Of a stretch of DNA of 64,000 nt, positions 1 to 8,182 are shown piece after piece. Positions within the stretch are counted from its first letter, which is position 1. Every line of letters starts with the position of its first letter. Below the pieces are notes generated by a model. That model saw nothing but the letters and a program-made list of their open reading frames with translations. It did no database searches and was not told where the DNA came from. The position numbers and the translations under genes are program-made. The DNA is from Lachnospiraceae bacterium (lineage in GTDB: Bacteria > Bacillota > Clostridia > Lachnospirales > Lachnospiraceae). The stretch covers positions 209,264-273,263 of the forward strand of contig CAJTDL010000005.1 of the NCBI GenBank assembly GCA_910575035.1. The letters are read 5' to 3'.

Positions 1-31
1 GCCCGCCTATCTGCAGTGCATGTTTCTCCAT
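1..31 (-). CDS. Start of an unidentified gene running off the left edge
   Basis: On the minus strand an ATG at position 31 is preceded by AGGAGGG at a good distance and opens a frame (MEKHALQIGG...) that continues out of the window. A TATAAT-like box lies a few dozen bases upstream near 70, so a promoter is plausible. Only ten codons are visible and no family can be assigned. Confidence 0.45.
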   Translation of the reverse strand, partial: MEKHALQIGG

Positions 32-105
32 AAGCCCTCCTGTATGTTTTTATATATTTTTTAATATTATAACATACTTTCACACATAAAAAAAGAGAAA
101 TATTC

Positions 106-192
106 GTTACTTTTTATGGCACTGAACTGCGCATTCCGTGAGAACATGATTCAGGAACGAATGGCGATTTTTGTGAAGGCAAAACTTTAATA
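106..192 (-). repeat. Half copy (D) of the 145-bp dispersed repeat
   Basis: Begins GTTACTTTTTATGGC, then carries the GCGCATTCC and GAGAACATGATTCAGG blocks found in the copies at 2937, 37650 and 47550, in the opposite orientation. Homology ends near 190 around AAAACTTTA. The other terminal repeat is missing and one internal block is deleted, so this is a decayed copy. Confidence 0.75.
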
Positions 193-195
193 AAG

Positions 196-255
196 GTGAA
201 TACCTATGACGGCCTGTATATCAATTTTTCTGAAATTGCCAATATGCTGGAGTAA
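196..255 (+). pseudogene. Short gene remnant after repeat D
   Basis: A GTG-initiated frame of 19 codons ends at a TAA just before a hairpin terminator. It lies directly where repeat D breaks off, so it looks like the C-terminal tail of a gene cut by that repeat. The family is not recognisable. Confidence 0.25.
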
Positions 256-264
256 TAACCTATA

Positions 265-297
265 AAAAGGCATATGCCCCTGCTGCATATGCCTTTT
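265..297. terminator. Bidirectional hairpin terminator
   Basis: AAAAGGCATATGC at 265-277 pairs perfectly with GCATATGCCTTTT at 285-297 around a 7-nt loop. A and T tracts on both sides let it act in either direction. It separates the remnant at 196-255 from the minus-strand gene ending at 413. Confidence 0.7.
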
Positions 298-412
298 CTG
301 CCGCCTATAAAATTTTGTCCTCTGCCTGCTCTCTTTTGCCGTGCTTATCGGTTTGCACCACAATCATTTCACATACTGCATACAGCAAAACAGGGTCCGC
401 CTTTCTTTTGGC

Positions 413-2461
413 TTAGTAATTCTCTGCATGCACTTCAAAATAACCCTGTGGATGGCTGCAGGTTGGGCAAACCTCTGGCGCATTCGTCCCAACAATGATA
501 TGCCCGCAGTTGCGGCACTCCCATACCTTCACCTCACTCTTTTCAAATACGGAGGCTGTCTCCACATTCTTCAGCAATGCGCGGTATCTTTCCTCATGGC
601 GCTTTTCAATAGCCCCCACAAGCCGAAACTTTGCCGCAAGCTCTGGGAAGCCTTCCTCCTCTGCTGTCTTGGCAAAATCTTCATACATATCTGTCCACTC
701 ATAATTCTCGCCATCTGCTGCCGCACGAAGATTTGCCTTGGTATCGCCGATCCCATTCAATTCCTTAAACCACATTTTCGCATGCTCTTTTTCATTGTCC
801 GCTGTTTTTAAAAACAGGCCTGCAATCTGCTCATACCCTTCCTTTTTTGCCACTGACGCAAAGTAGGCGTACTTATTCCTTGCCTGGGATTCCCCTGCAA
901 ACGCTGCTTCCAGATTCTTTTCTGTCTGTGTTCCTGCATATTTTGTCCCTGCCATATTTTTTCTCTCATCGATCCTATGCAATGGCGCGCTTGGCTTTGC
1001 CTCGCTGGCTTCTCCCCTATCGGGGATGCCAGATGGCATAAAGGATTGGCCTGCATGCGCAATATTTGTATGTTCTGATATTTCCTGGCTGTCTGTGCAA
1101 AGGTCATCCACGGATAAGCCATGGATGTCTGCATTGCCCGTGATCCTTGCAAATGTCTTCAATTCCTCTGCGGAGCATTTCAGATAATTCTCCACCCGCT
1201 TTGCGGCGGTGTCTATATGTAATCTTTTTCGGAGCGTTTCATCCTGGGTAGCCACCCCTACCGGGCACATCCCTGTGCCGCAAATACGGTACTGCTGGCA
1301 GGCAGCTGCCACCATGGCCGCTGAAGCAACCGCCACAGCATCTGCCCCCATTGCAATGGCCTTGGCAAAATCAGAAGATACCCGGAGCCCCCCTGTGATC
1401 ACAAGGTCAATATCCGAGCCAATCCCATCCAGGTATTTCCTTGCGCGGGAAAGCGCGAAGATTGTCGGGACACTGGTGGAATCCCTTATCATGGCTGGAG
1501 AAGCCCCGGTTGCGCCGCCTCGCCCGTCTATGGTAATAAAATCAGGATCCGCGGATACGCAAAACTCCAGATCCCGCTCAATACGGCCCGCAGCAATTTT
1601 AATGCCGATTGGCCTGCCTTCGCTTCGCATGCGCAGCTCATCTACCAGCTTTTTCAAATCCCCTGCATGGTTGATCCCAGGGAATTTGGAAGGGCTGATC
1701 ACATCCTCCCCAAGGGGCTTGCTGCGGATTTTCGCAATTTCAGGCGTCACCTTGCTGCCTGGCAAATGCCCGCCCATTCCTGGCTTTGTTCCCTGGCCAA
1801 TTTTAATCTCAATGGCATCAGAGGTTTTCAGGTTCTCATCTGTAACGCTGTACAGGTTCGGCACATATTCAAAAATGTACTTATGAGCCGCTTCCTTCTC
1901 CTCTGGCAGGATCCCGCCCTCGCCGCTGCACATGGCTGTGCCTGCCGCTGCGCTTCCCTTTGCCATTGCAATTTTTACCTCTTTGGAAAGGGCGCCAAAG
2001 GACATATGGGAAATGTAGACTGGCATATCAAGCGTCATAGGCTTTTTGGCCCGTTTTCCAATCACAGTTTTTAGCGACACCTCTGCATGCTCATCCAAAG
2101 GCATGGGATTCAATTGTGCCCCCAGTATCAGCACATCGTCCCAGTTTGGCATTTTCATCTGCGTGCCCATTGCCTCAATGGCCGATTTCCCAGTAACAGC
2201 CATTTCATGGATTTCCCGCATATACCGATAATCGCTGTCTGCCTTTCGGGTTTCCTTTGGATAGCTTAAATCTAATCCCCCGCCGCCAGAAGCCCCAGGA
2301 TGCTCTGGGGCTTCTGGCGGAATGGCCTCTGTTTTTTCTGCCGCCGCTTGAAATTTTTCTGGCGGCTGTTTGCAGACAGGACATTCTGTCAATGTAGAGA
2401 AGGGCTTGCCCTCTTTTACCTCATCATACACATATCCGCAGATACTGCATTTGTATACCAT
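413..2461 (-). CDS. Rubredoxin / FMN glutamate-synthase-like / rubrerythrin fusion protein
   Basis: A 682-residue three-part redox protein. Residues 1-40 are a rubredoxin knuckle domain ([22 protein letters not shown]). About residues 70-480 are an FMN-binding glutamate-synthase-like barrel ([35 protein letters not shown]) with a 3Fe-4S cysteine set ([15 protein letters not shown]). The last 180 residues are a complete rubrerythrin ([28 protein letters not shown]) ending in its own rubredoxin ([16 protein letters not shown]). The ATG at 2461 is chosen because AAAGGAGG lies 8 nt upstream; the longer frame to 2494 would swallow this site and overlap the regulator. Rubrerythrins reduce peroxide using electrons from rubredoxin. 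The regulator gene 14 nt upstream points to peroxide defence. Whether the barrel makes glutamate or only passes electrons cannot be told. Confidence 0.9.
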   Translation of the reverse strand: MVYKCSICGYVYDEVKEGKPFSTLTECPVCKQPPEKFQAAAEKTEAIPPEAPEHPGASGGGGLDLSYPKETRKADSDYRYMREIHEMAVTGKSAIEAMGTQMKMPNWDDVLILGAQLNPMPLDEHAEVSLKTVIGKRAKKPMTLDMPVYISHMSFGALSKEVKIAMAKGSAAAGTAMCSGEGGILPEEKEAAHKYIFEYVPNLYSVTDENLKTSDAIEIKIGQGTKPGMGGHLPGSKVTPEIAKIRSKPLGEDVISPSKFPGINHAGDLKKLVDELRMRSEGRPIGIKIAAGRIERDLEFCVSADPDFITIDGRGGATGASPAMIRDSTSVPTIFALSRARKYLDGIGSDIDLVITGGLRVSSDFAKAIAMGADAVAVASAAMVAAACQQYRICGTGMCPVGVATQDETLRKRLHIDTAAKRVENYLKCSAEELKTFARITGNADIHGLSVDDLCTDSQEISEHTNIAHAGQSFMPSGIPDRGEASEAKPSAPLHRIDERKNMAGTKYAGTQTEKNLEAAFAGESQARNKYAYFASVAKKEGYEQIAGLFLKTADNEKEHAKMWFKELNGIGDTKANLRAAADGENYEWTDMYEDFAKTAEEEGFPELAAKFRLVGAIEKRHEERYRALLKNVETASVFEKSEVKVWECRNCGHIIVGTNAPEVCPTCSHPQGYFEVHAENY

Positions 2462-2475
2462 TGTAAATACCTCCT

Positions 2476-2838
2476 TTATGTTTTTTCCCTGCATTTTGGG
2501 CAGAGATAAAATACCTTTAAATCATAGGACAGAAACCCTTCTCCAAGCCGCTTCTTAAAAAGCTCTGTAAAATCCCCAAAGCCCCAATCCGATAATGACC
2601 CGCATCCCTTGCATACAAGGTGGTCATGCCTCTGGATCCTGTCATAACGGTCAGGGGAGCCTTCTAAGGATAACCTCTGGATCAGCCCCTTTTTGCATAA
2701 GGCATTCAAATTATTGTATACCGTTGCCTGGACGACTTTAGGCTCTGTTTTTTTCAATTCTAAAAATATCTGCTCTGCTGTCATATGAATCTTAGACTGA
2801 TTTACCATTTCGAATATAAGCTTTGCATACTTTGTCAA
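2476..2838 (-). CDS. Fur/PerR-family transcriptional regulator
   Basis: A 120-residue Fur-family protein: N-terminal winged helix ([25 protein letters not shown]), central metal-site stretch ([18 protein letters not shown]) and C-terminal zinc pair (CPKCREK). The start is a TTG at 2838 preceded by AGGGGTGAT; no in-frame ATG fits better. Its own promoter overlaps a perfect Fur/Per-type palindrome (2857-2871), and it is followed after 14 nt by the rubrerythrin fusion gene. This arrangement fits a peroxide-sensing PerR that represses its own operon. Metal preference (Fe/Mn versus Zn) cannot be proven from sequence. Confidence 0.88.
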   Translation of the reverse strand: MTKYAKLIFEMVNQSKIHMTAEQIFLELKKTEPKVVQATVYNNLNALCKKGLIQRLSLEGSPDRYDRIQRHDHLVCKGCGSLSDWGFGDFTELFKKRLGEGFLSYDLKVFYLCPKCREKT

Positions 2839-2856
2839 CAGGCCATCACCCCTAAT

Positions 2857-2899
2857 TTAGAATTATTCTAATTATAAGGATTTGCAAAGCCTATGTCAA
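2857..2899 (-). promoter_or_regulatory. Consensus promoter with Per/Fur box
   Basis: On the minus strand TTGACA (2899-2894), a 17-nt spacer and TATAAT (2876-2871) form a full-consensus promoter. TTAGAATTATTCTAA at 2857-2871 is a perfect 7-1-7 palindrome like the PerR box (TTATAAT-N-ATTATAA). It touches the -10 and covers the start site, so a bound regulator would block transcription. Confidence 0.85.
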
Positions 2900-2936
2900 G
2901 CCCTTTTCCATCAAATGCCTTAACAAAAGGCCACTT

Positions 2937-3080
2937 GTTACTATTCATGGCCTAGGCTCCGCTCATAGCAACAATTCAGGGCGATATTTACGTTTTGCTT
3001 CGCAAAAACCGCCCCTTACTCCTGAATCATATTCTCACAGGTTGCGCAGTTCAGCGCATTCCTGAGCCATAAATAGTAAC
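2937..3080 (+). repeat. Copy A of the 145-bp dispersed MITE-like repeat
   Basis: Runs from GTTACTATTCATGG to CATAAATAGTAAC. It contains three parts shared with the copies at 37650 and 47550: a GC-rich stem with an inner TTTTGCTTCGCAAAA hairpin, a CTCCTGAATCAT block, and a GCGCAGTTCAGCGC hairpin. It lies between the perR-like promoter and eda. Target duplication is not clear here (flanks GGCCACTT and AGCCCTTT). Confidence 0.85.
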
Positions 3081-3119
3081 AGCCCTTTGCCCTTGCGCTG
3101 GCGATTCCTATGGCAGCCC

Positions 3120-3761
3120 TTATTCCCTCCGTATAGAAGCAACCATTACTGCAGCCTCTTCTGCCAGCTCACGGATCTTGCCAAATTCGCCTTTGCTGAT
3201 CAGATCTCCTTTCACCATCCAGCTTCCGCCGCAGCAAATCACCTTGTCACAGCTGAGATAATCCCCCAGGTTCTTTGCATGGATCCCACCTGTGGGCATG
3301 AATTTCACCGTTGTATAGGGAGCCGCAATCGCTTTGATCATGGCAACGCCTCCTGCCTGCTCTGCTGGAAAGAATTTGAGTACATTCATGCCGCGCCTTA
3401 CCGCCTGCGCTACTTCAGAAGGTGTGACGCACCCTGGGAATACGGGGATCCCTCTCTCCAGACAGTGATCAACCACCTTTGGGTCAAAGCCCGGGCTTAC
3501 GATGAACTTCGCACCTGCCGACAGGGCACGGCCAACCTGCTCTGTCGTCAATACCGTTCCTGCTCCCACAAGCATGTCTGGGTATTCCTCACACATCCGC
3601 TTTATAGACTCTTCTGCTGCATTTGTGCGGAAGGTAACTTCGGCACAGGGCAGCCCCCCTTCTGTCAGAGCCTTTGCAAGCGGAAGCGCATCCTTTGCAT
3701 CCTCCAACACAACCACTGGCACAACGCCATAATTATAAAATTGTTCTGCTATTGTTTTCAT
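3120..3761 (-). CDS. eda: KDPG/KHG aldolase (2-dehydro-3-deoxyphosphogluconate aldolase)
   Basis: A 213-residue class I aldolase of the Eda family. It splits KDPG to pyruvate and glyceraldehyde-3-phosphate, or cleaves 4-hydroxy-2-oxoglutarate. Visible marks are the EVTFRT strand with the catalytic Glu, GAGTVLT, SPGFDP, the GCVTPSE segment, the Schiff-base lysine in VLKFFPAE and the phosphate loop PTGGI. The length is normal for the family. The start is preceded by AGAAAGGAG. No kinase or dehydratase partner is adjacent, so its pathway (hexuronate or sugar-acid breakdown) is inferred only. Confidence 0.92.
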   Translation of the reverse strand: MKTIAEQFYNYGVVPVVVLEDAKDALPLAKALTEGGLPCAEVTFRTNAAEESIKRMCEEYPDMLVGAGTVLTTEQVGRALSAGAKFIVSPGFDPKVVDHCLERGIPVFPGCVTPSEVAQAVRRGMNVLKFFPAEQAGGVAMIKAIAAPYTTVKFMPTGGIHAKNLGDYLSCDKVICCGGSWMVKGDLISKGEFGKIRELAEEAAVMVASIRRE

Positions 3762-4169
3762 AAATACAATGCTCCTTTCTCTGCCCGCTCCATTTCGCCT
3801 ACTTGCCTGTGCGTTTATGCAATTACCCTGGCAGTTAAAAATTTGCCATTAGACAGGCATCCGCATATGGCAGCATAGCTCCTATTCATCATTATGTTTT
3901 CCCGCAATGCTGATAATATTCACTTTCTGCCTTCTCAATCTATCCTGATAAGGATGCCTTTTTCCGCAAGTTATCTGGGATATGTTTTTTCAAATTTATT
4001 ACTATTCACGGCTCAATTTTACTTATGCACAAAAAAGAGGCCTGCCCATCATGGCAGCACCCCTAAGGAAACATTGTAACAATTATGGTTATGCTTTCTT
4101 CAGCCGCTAAAAGAAATGAAACAACTATTTTCCCATCCCAAATATTTTCTTTGCCTTCTAATATTTTCC
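3762..4169. other. Gene-free spacer with a solo repeat end
   Basis: About 400 nt between eda and the metallo-hydrolase without a convincing reading frame. At 3999-4015 it carries TTACTATTCACGGCTCA, matching one end of the dispersed 145-bp repeat in inverted orientation. The rest of that repeat is absent. Confidence 0.55.
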
Positions 4170-4982
4170 CTATACGGGAAAAATCCGCATCCCGCTGTAA
4201 ATTTTCCGGATCTTCTTCCCCATGCACGCCTCCATCCATGCAAAAGCTTCCTCCCCAGTGCAATGCCCTGTATAAAATATGGTATCCATTTCCTGAATCC
4301 TCTGCGCCGTTGCACAGATCATTTCCTTTTCCTCCTGGGAGTATGCCCCCTTCTTCATCATATGGAACCCACTGACTACCATTTTAGGGTCTTCCCCAAA
4401 AACCTCCCGATACCTTGCCAAAATATTCAAAATCCCATTATGCGCGCACCCCGACAGCAAAACATTCCCCCCATCCTGGGTTATCACCAGGCACTGCTCA
4501 TGCCCAAAAGAATCCTGCACATTCTCCCCATCCACCCTTTCCGACAGCTCCAGGTTGCTTTCCGCAAAATATTCCCTGCCTGTAATGCCTGAAAACAAAT
4601 ACAGTTCCTCGTCAATCCGAAAATCCCCCTCCAGCATCTTTACATTCGAAAGCCCCGCAATCCGCTTGTCAATCCCAATATAACGCTCACCATGGTAATA
4701 ATCCCCACAGGCAGACTTTTGCATATAAATCTTTGCATCTGGATTGACCTCCCGAAAGGCCATGATCCCCCCGGCATGGTCATAATGCCCATGGCTTAAC
4801 ACCACCGTATCCACCTTTTCCAAATCAATCCCATGCTGTTTTGCATTATAAATAAAAGCATCTGTCTTTCCCGTATCCACCAGCAGCTTATGCCTTTTAG
4901 TCTCTACATAAACAGACAGCCCATGCTCATATTTATATGCAGGGTTTTTGCAGCTATCTTCCATCAATACCACCATTTCCAT
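4170..4982 (-). CDS. MBL-fold metallo-hydrolase
   Basis: A 270-residue metallo-beta-lactamase-fold enzyme. It has the metal-binding signature SHGHYDHAGG near residues 63-72, an LLSGCAHNG strand that supplies a further metal ligand, VSGFHMM and FYTGHCTG near the C-terminus. This order is typical of the branch annotated as 7,8-dihydropterin-6-yl-methyl-4-(beta-D-ribofuranosyl)aminobenzene-5'-phosphate synthase-like. The substrate in bacteria of this branch is unknown. GGGAGGGA stands before the start. It is a monocistronic-looking gene, divergent from the dihydrouridine synthase. Confidence 0.85.
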   Translation of the reverse strand: MEMVVLMEDSCKNPAYKYEHGLSVYVETKRHKLLVDTGKTDAFIYNAKQHGIDLEKVDTVVLSHGHYDHAGGIMAFREVNPDAKIYMQKSACGDYYHGERYIGIDKRIAGLSNVKMLEGDFRIDEELYLFSGITGREYFAESNLELSERVDGENVQDSFGHEQCLVITQDGGNVLLSGCAHNGILNILARYREVFGEDPKMVVSGFHMMKKGAYSQEEKEMICATAQRIQEMDTIFYTGHCTGEEAFAWMEACMGKKIRKIYSGMRIFPV

Positions 4983-5195
4983 GGCAATTCCCTCCCTATT
5001 CCTGATTTTATGCTATATTATAATTCACGTCCTGAAGCGCGCCAACACGTTTATATTTACAGCTTCTGCATCCGGCGCCTGAACGCCAAATCCCTCCAAA
5101 TATAAATTGCTTGACATTTTTTTTCAGCTGTCCTAAACTTAAGCAATAGAAAACACATACATATCTACCGCTAAAAACACAGAAAGGCATGTACT

Positions 5196-6179
5196 ATGAA
5201 TTTTTACCTGGCTCCCATGGAGGGGATCACAACCCATATCTACCGAAATGCACTCCAGCGCCATTATGGCGGTATCGACTGCTATTACACCCCTTTTTTG
5301 TCCAATAAATCCTTCAACAGCAAGGAGCTCCGGGATATTTTACCAGAACATAACAAAGGCTTCAAGGTTGTCCCACAAATCCTCACCAACCAGCCAGAAA
5401 CTTTCTTGGCAATCGCAGAAAAGCTGCAGGATTATGGCTACAGGGAGGTAAACCTGAACCTTGGCTGCCCTTCTGGAACAGTAACGGCGAAAAAACGGGG
5501 CGCTGGCTTTTTGTCTGTGCCAGATCAGCTTGACCGTTTCCTGGATAGAATATTTGCAGGATGCCCCCTGGATATTTCCATTAAAACCAGAATTGGCATA
5601 GAGGCAGAATATGAATGGGCGGATCTTTTGGCTATTTATAAGAAATACCCCATTAAGGAACTGACAGTCCATCCACGCTACCAGAAAGAATTTTATCATG
5701 GGACGCCCCATGTGGAGGCCTTCCAACTGGCAATCGACACATTAAAAGGCAGCTCCATTGCCCTTTGCTACAATGGGGATATCACATCTGCCGAAAGCTT
5801 CCATGCCCTTCTTGGCAAAGCCCCTTCCACAGAAGCAGTGATGGTAGGCAGGGGCGCATTGGCGAATCCTGAGATTTTCCAGCTGCTCCGTAGGGAGGAG
5901 CCTGCCCAATCCCCTAAGGAAGCATCCTCCCTATCTCCCAGGGAAAAACTCTCCTCCTTCCAGGCTTTTCATGATGAAATCCTTATGGGCTACATGGGAT
6001 ACATGCCTGGCGACCAGCCAACGCTGTTCAAGATGAAAGAGCTTTGGGGCTATATGGGGCAATACGTCCATGCTGCAGATTCCCAGCTGAAACAGATCCG
6101 CAAGGCAAAACGGATTTCCGAATATAAGATAGCCGTGCAGGGCATCCTTGCACAAGCGCCCGGCAGGGCAACGCCTTAG
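5196..6179 (+). CDS. dus: tRNA dihydrouridine synthase
   Basis: A 327-residue FMN-dependent enzyme that reduces specific uridines in tRNA. It starts with LAPMEGIT (family LAPM signature) and has NLNLGCPSGTV with the catalytic Cys. KTRIG, LTVHPRYQ, CYNGDI and VMVGRGALANP bind FMN and RNA along the TIM barrel, and a helical C-terminal domain follows. Length is normal. It is close to the shorter Dus proteins of Clostridia; which uridine is modified cannot be said. Confidence 0.92.
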   Translation: MNFYLAPMEGITTHIYRNALQRHYGGIDCYYTPFLSNKSFNSKELRDILPEHNKGFKVVPQILTNQPETFLAIAEKLQDYGYREVNLNLGCPSGTVTAKKRGAGFLSVPDQLDRFLDRIFAGCPLDISIKTRIGIEAEYEWADLLAIYKKYPIKELTVHPRYQKEFYHGTPHVEAFQLAIDTLKGSSIALCYNGDITSAESFHALLGKAPSTEAVMVGRGALANPEIFQLLRREEPAQSPKEASSLSPREKLSSFQAFHDEILMGYMGYMPGDQPTLFKMKELWGYMGQYVHAADSQLKQIRKAKRISEYKIAVQGILAQAPGRATP

Positions 6180-6251
6180 AACCACAGCCATCCATCTGCC
6201 GCCCCACATTCATTGCAGCAGATAAACCCAAATCCAATCACTTGCTGCCTG

Positions 6252-6869
6252 TTATCCCTTTAGGGATAGCAGGCCTGAACAAAAGGAAAACTTTTCAAAC
6301 CTCATTTGCGGAAAGGTTTTTAACAGCTCATCCACCACAAAATAAATTTCTTCATCATCCCACTCATCGCCAATCAACCCCCTTTGGATTTCCAATTCCG
6401 TGCGGCTCTCAAATGCCACATCTCCAATGTAGATACATCCGCCTTCGTTCAACAGGGGCAGAAGATTTTTCAAAAAATGAACCTTCTGCCTATCCATCAG
6501 ATGGTGCAGCGAGTAGGTGGCGACAATCGCATCATACCTATTCTGTTCCAAGGCCTCCACAAGCCCCTTTGAAAAATCCCCTTGATATAGCTTTGCGGCA
6601 GGCATTTTCTTTTTTGCCAGCTCGATCATCCTTTCCGAAAAATCCTGCCCCCAAATAGCGCATCCCTGCCTATACAATTGAGCCGTAAGGGTAGCTGTGC
6701 CAAATCCCAGATCCAGCACCGCTTTCCCTTTGCCTTCCAGCACCCTGTTGTAAATTTCATTCAAAATCTGTTTATACCCCGCAAAGGGATAAGCGCCATC
6801 TTCTTCTGATAACCCAACGCTTTTATCATATCCATCCGCCCATAAATCAAAACCCTTATGATCAAGCAT
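6252..6869 (-). CDS. Class I SAM-dependent methyltransferase
   Basis: A 205-residue Rossmann-fold methyltransferase. Motif I is VLDLGFGTATLT (about residues 50-61); the acidic residue ending strand 2 is in IWGQDFS; motif IV region is DAIVATYSLHHL, followed by LLPLLNEGGCIYIGD. The FDLWADGYDKSV N-terminus resembles YrrT-type proteins. The substrate is unknown. It converges on the dihydrouridine synthase gene and stands alone. Confidence 0.88.
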   Translation of the reverse strand: MLDHKGFDLWADGYDKSVGLSEEDGAYPFAGYKQILNEIYNRVLEGKGKAVLDLGFGTATLTAQLYRQGCAIWGQDFSERMIELAKKKMPAAKLYQGDFSKGLVEALEQNRYDAIVATYSLHHLMDRQKVHFLKNLLPLLNEGGCIYIGDVAFESRTELEIQRGLIGDEWDDEEIYFVVDELLKTFPQMRFEKFSFCSGLLSLKG

Positions 6870-6984
6870 ATTGCCCTCCTGTAAATATCATAATTTTATA
6901 CACCTTTCACCGGAAGATTATACCATAACTTTCTATATTTTGGAAGTTGCGGTTCACGGTTTAGGAGTTCCTTTTGCCAGTTTA

Positions 6985-7030
6985 TAGAAGCTCTTAATCC
7001 CGGAGCGCCCAGAACAAGGGCAACCCTTTG
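6985..7030 (+). repeat. Copy of dispersed repeat R2
   Basis: TAGAAGCTCTTAATCCC followed by GAACAAGGGCAACCC matches 44391-44440 closely and, in reverse, the loop of the hairpin at 9801-9862. A degenerate GTTGCGGTTCACGGT nearby (6947-6961) resembles the end of the 145-bp repeat. Non-coding; lies in the promoter-side spacer of the DUF2971 gene. Confidence 0.55.
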
Positions 7031-7185
7031 AATACTTTCATCCAGAATTAGCGAAAAACATATTTCCTCCTCAAATAAGCTGTAGTATAATAAAAGTAAA
7101 GACCATCCTATCAAATATGTCGTAACCCCCTGGCTTCGCCATGGGGCGCGTCAATCGGAATACAGCATAAAAAGGAGAACGGAAA

Positions 7186-8043
7186 ATGGCTGGAAGACAG
7201 GTAAAACTGCAGCAGGCAGAAAAAGGCAGCATCCTATACCACTACACCAAAAGCAATGGCATTAATGGCATCATCAACAACAATTGCTTTTGGGCAACAA
7301 AAAGTGATTTTTTAAACGATCCGAACGAATTTTCCCACATTCAGGGAACCATTGGCCAGGTATGCCAGGAAACCATAAAAAATGCAGGCTTAATAGAAAT
7401 GTTCTTAAAAGATTCCATCTATGCACAGAAAGAAAAAAACAGGGAGTATTTCGTTCTTTCCTTTTCCAATTGCAGGGACAGCATCACCATGTGGTCAGAA
7501 TTTGCCAATAAGACAGGATACAACATCGGCTTCCGCAGCGATGCTATTATTGCAAGGATTGAAGAGGCAGCTGAGATTGCTTATCATGGGCTTGTGGTTT
7601 ACAATGCCAGGCAGCAAATGCAGCTGATCCGAAAAAACCTATGCGGTTACCTGCCAAACCTCCTCCATATGCCGCTAAATGACATTTTAGAGCGGGGAAG
7701 CCAGGATCGGCAGGATAGCGCTTACCAAAAAGCATGCCGGAAATTCCAGCGGACGGTGGAAGTCTACGCCATGTTTTTCAAACATGAGGGATTTGCAGAG
7801 GAACAGGAATACCGGTTTATTTTCAAAAAGCAGAAAAATACAATCGTACATTTCCGCGCCAAGGACGGCTTTATGCTTCCCTATATTGAAATCCCATTAA
7901 CTGAGGAAAACCTTCCCATCGAAGAAATTATGGTGGCGCCCCAGAACCATATCGACCTTGCCAAAAACGGCATGGAATATATGCTGCAAGCCAAAGGGTA
8001 TCAGGCAAAGGTGTCCCTTTCCAATATCAAGCTGAGATATTAA
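7186..8043 (+). CDS. DUF2971 domain protein
   Basis: A 285-residue protein with the usual DUF2971 marks: LYHYTKSNGINGI at the N-terminus, FWATKSDFLNDPNEF, a central FVLSFSNCRDSITMWSEF, GYNIGF, then FFKHEGFAEEQEYRF and IEEIMVAPQNH. The family is common in bacterial accessory regions and its biochemical role is not established. RBS AAAAGGAGA precedes the ATG. No partner gene is adjacent, and a strong hairpin follows the stop. Confidence 0.85.
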   Translation: MAGRQVKLQQAEKGSILYHYTKSNGINGIINNNCFWATKSDFLNDPNEFSHIQGTIGQVCQETIKNAGLIEMFLKDSIYAQKEKNREYFVLSFSNCRDSITMWSEFANKTGYNIGFRSDAIIARIEEAAEIAYHGLVVYNARQQMQLIRKNLCGYLPNLLHMPLNDILERGSQDRQDSAYQKACRKFQRTVEVYAMFFKHEGFAEEQEYRFIFKKQKNTIVHFRAKDGFMLPYIEIPLTEENLPIEEIMVAPQNHIDLAKNGMEYMLQAKGYQAKVSLSNIKLRY

Positions 8044-8105
8044 TATGACAACACGTTTCTATTCTGGTGAAAAAATATACCCCAGACCGCTATTCTGGTT
8101 TTATC

Positions 8106-8163
8106 GAATTGCCAAAATCCTGTAAAGGCCAAAACCTTTGCTTTGACAGGATTCTGGCAATTC
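8106..8163. terminator. Long imperfect hairpin, probable shared terminator
   Basis: GAATTGCCA..ATCCTGT at 8106-8123 pairs with ACAGGATTCTGGCAATTC at 8146-8163, one mismatch or bulge. It lies between the convergent DUF2971 and lipoprotein genes. No long T tract follows, so termination strength is uncertain. Confidence 0.6.
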
Positions 8164-8182
8164 AATATATGATACTCAAGCC

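Noticed and set aside
6896..7114. 72-codon minus-strand ORF
   Set aside because: It overlaps repeat R2 and has no family resemblance or ribosome site; it probably arises from the repeat sequence.
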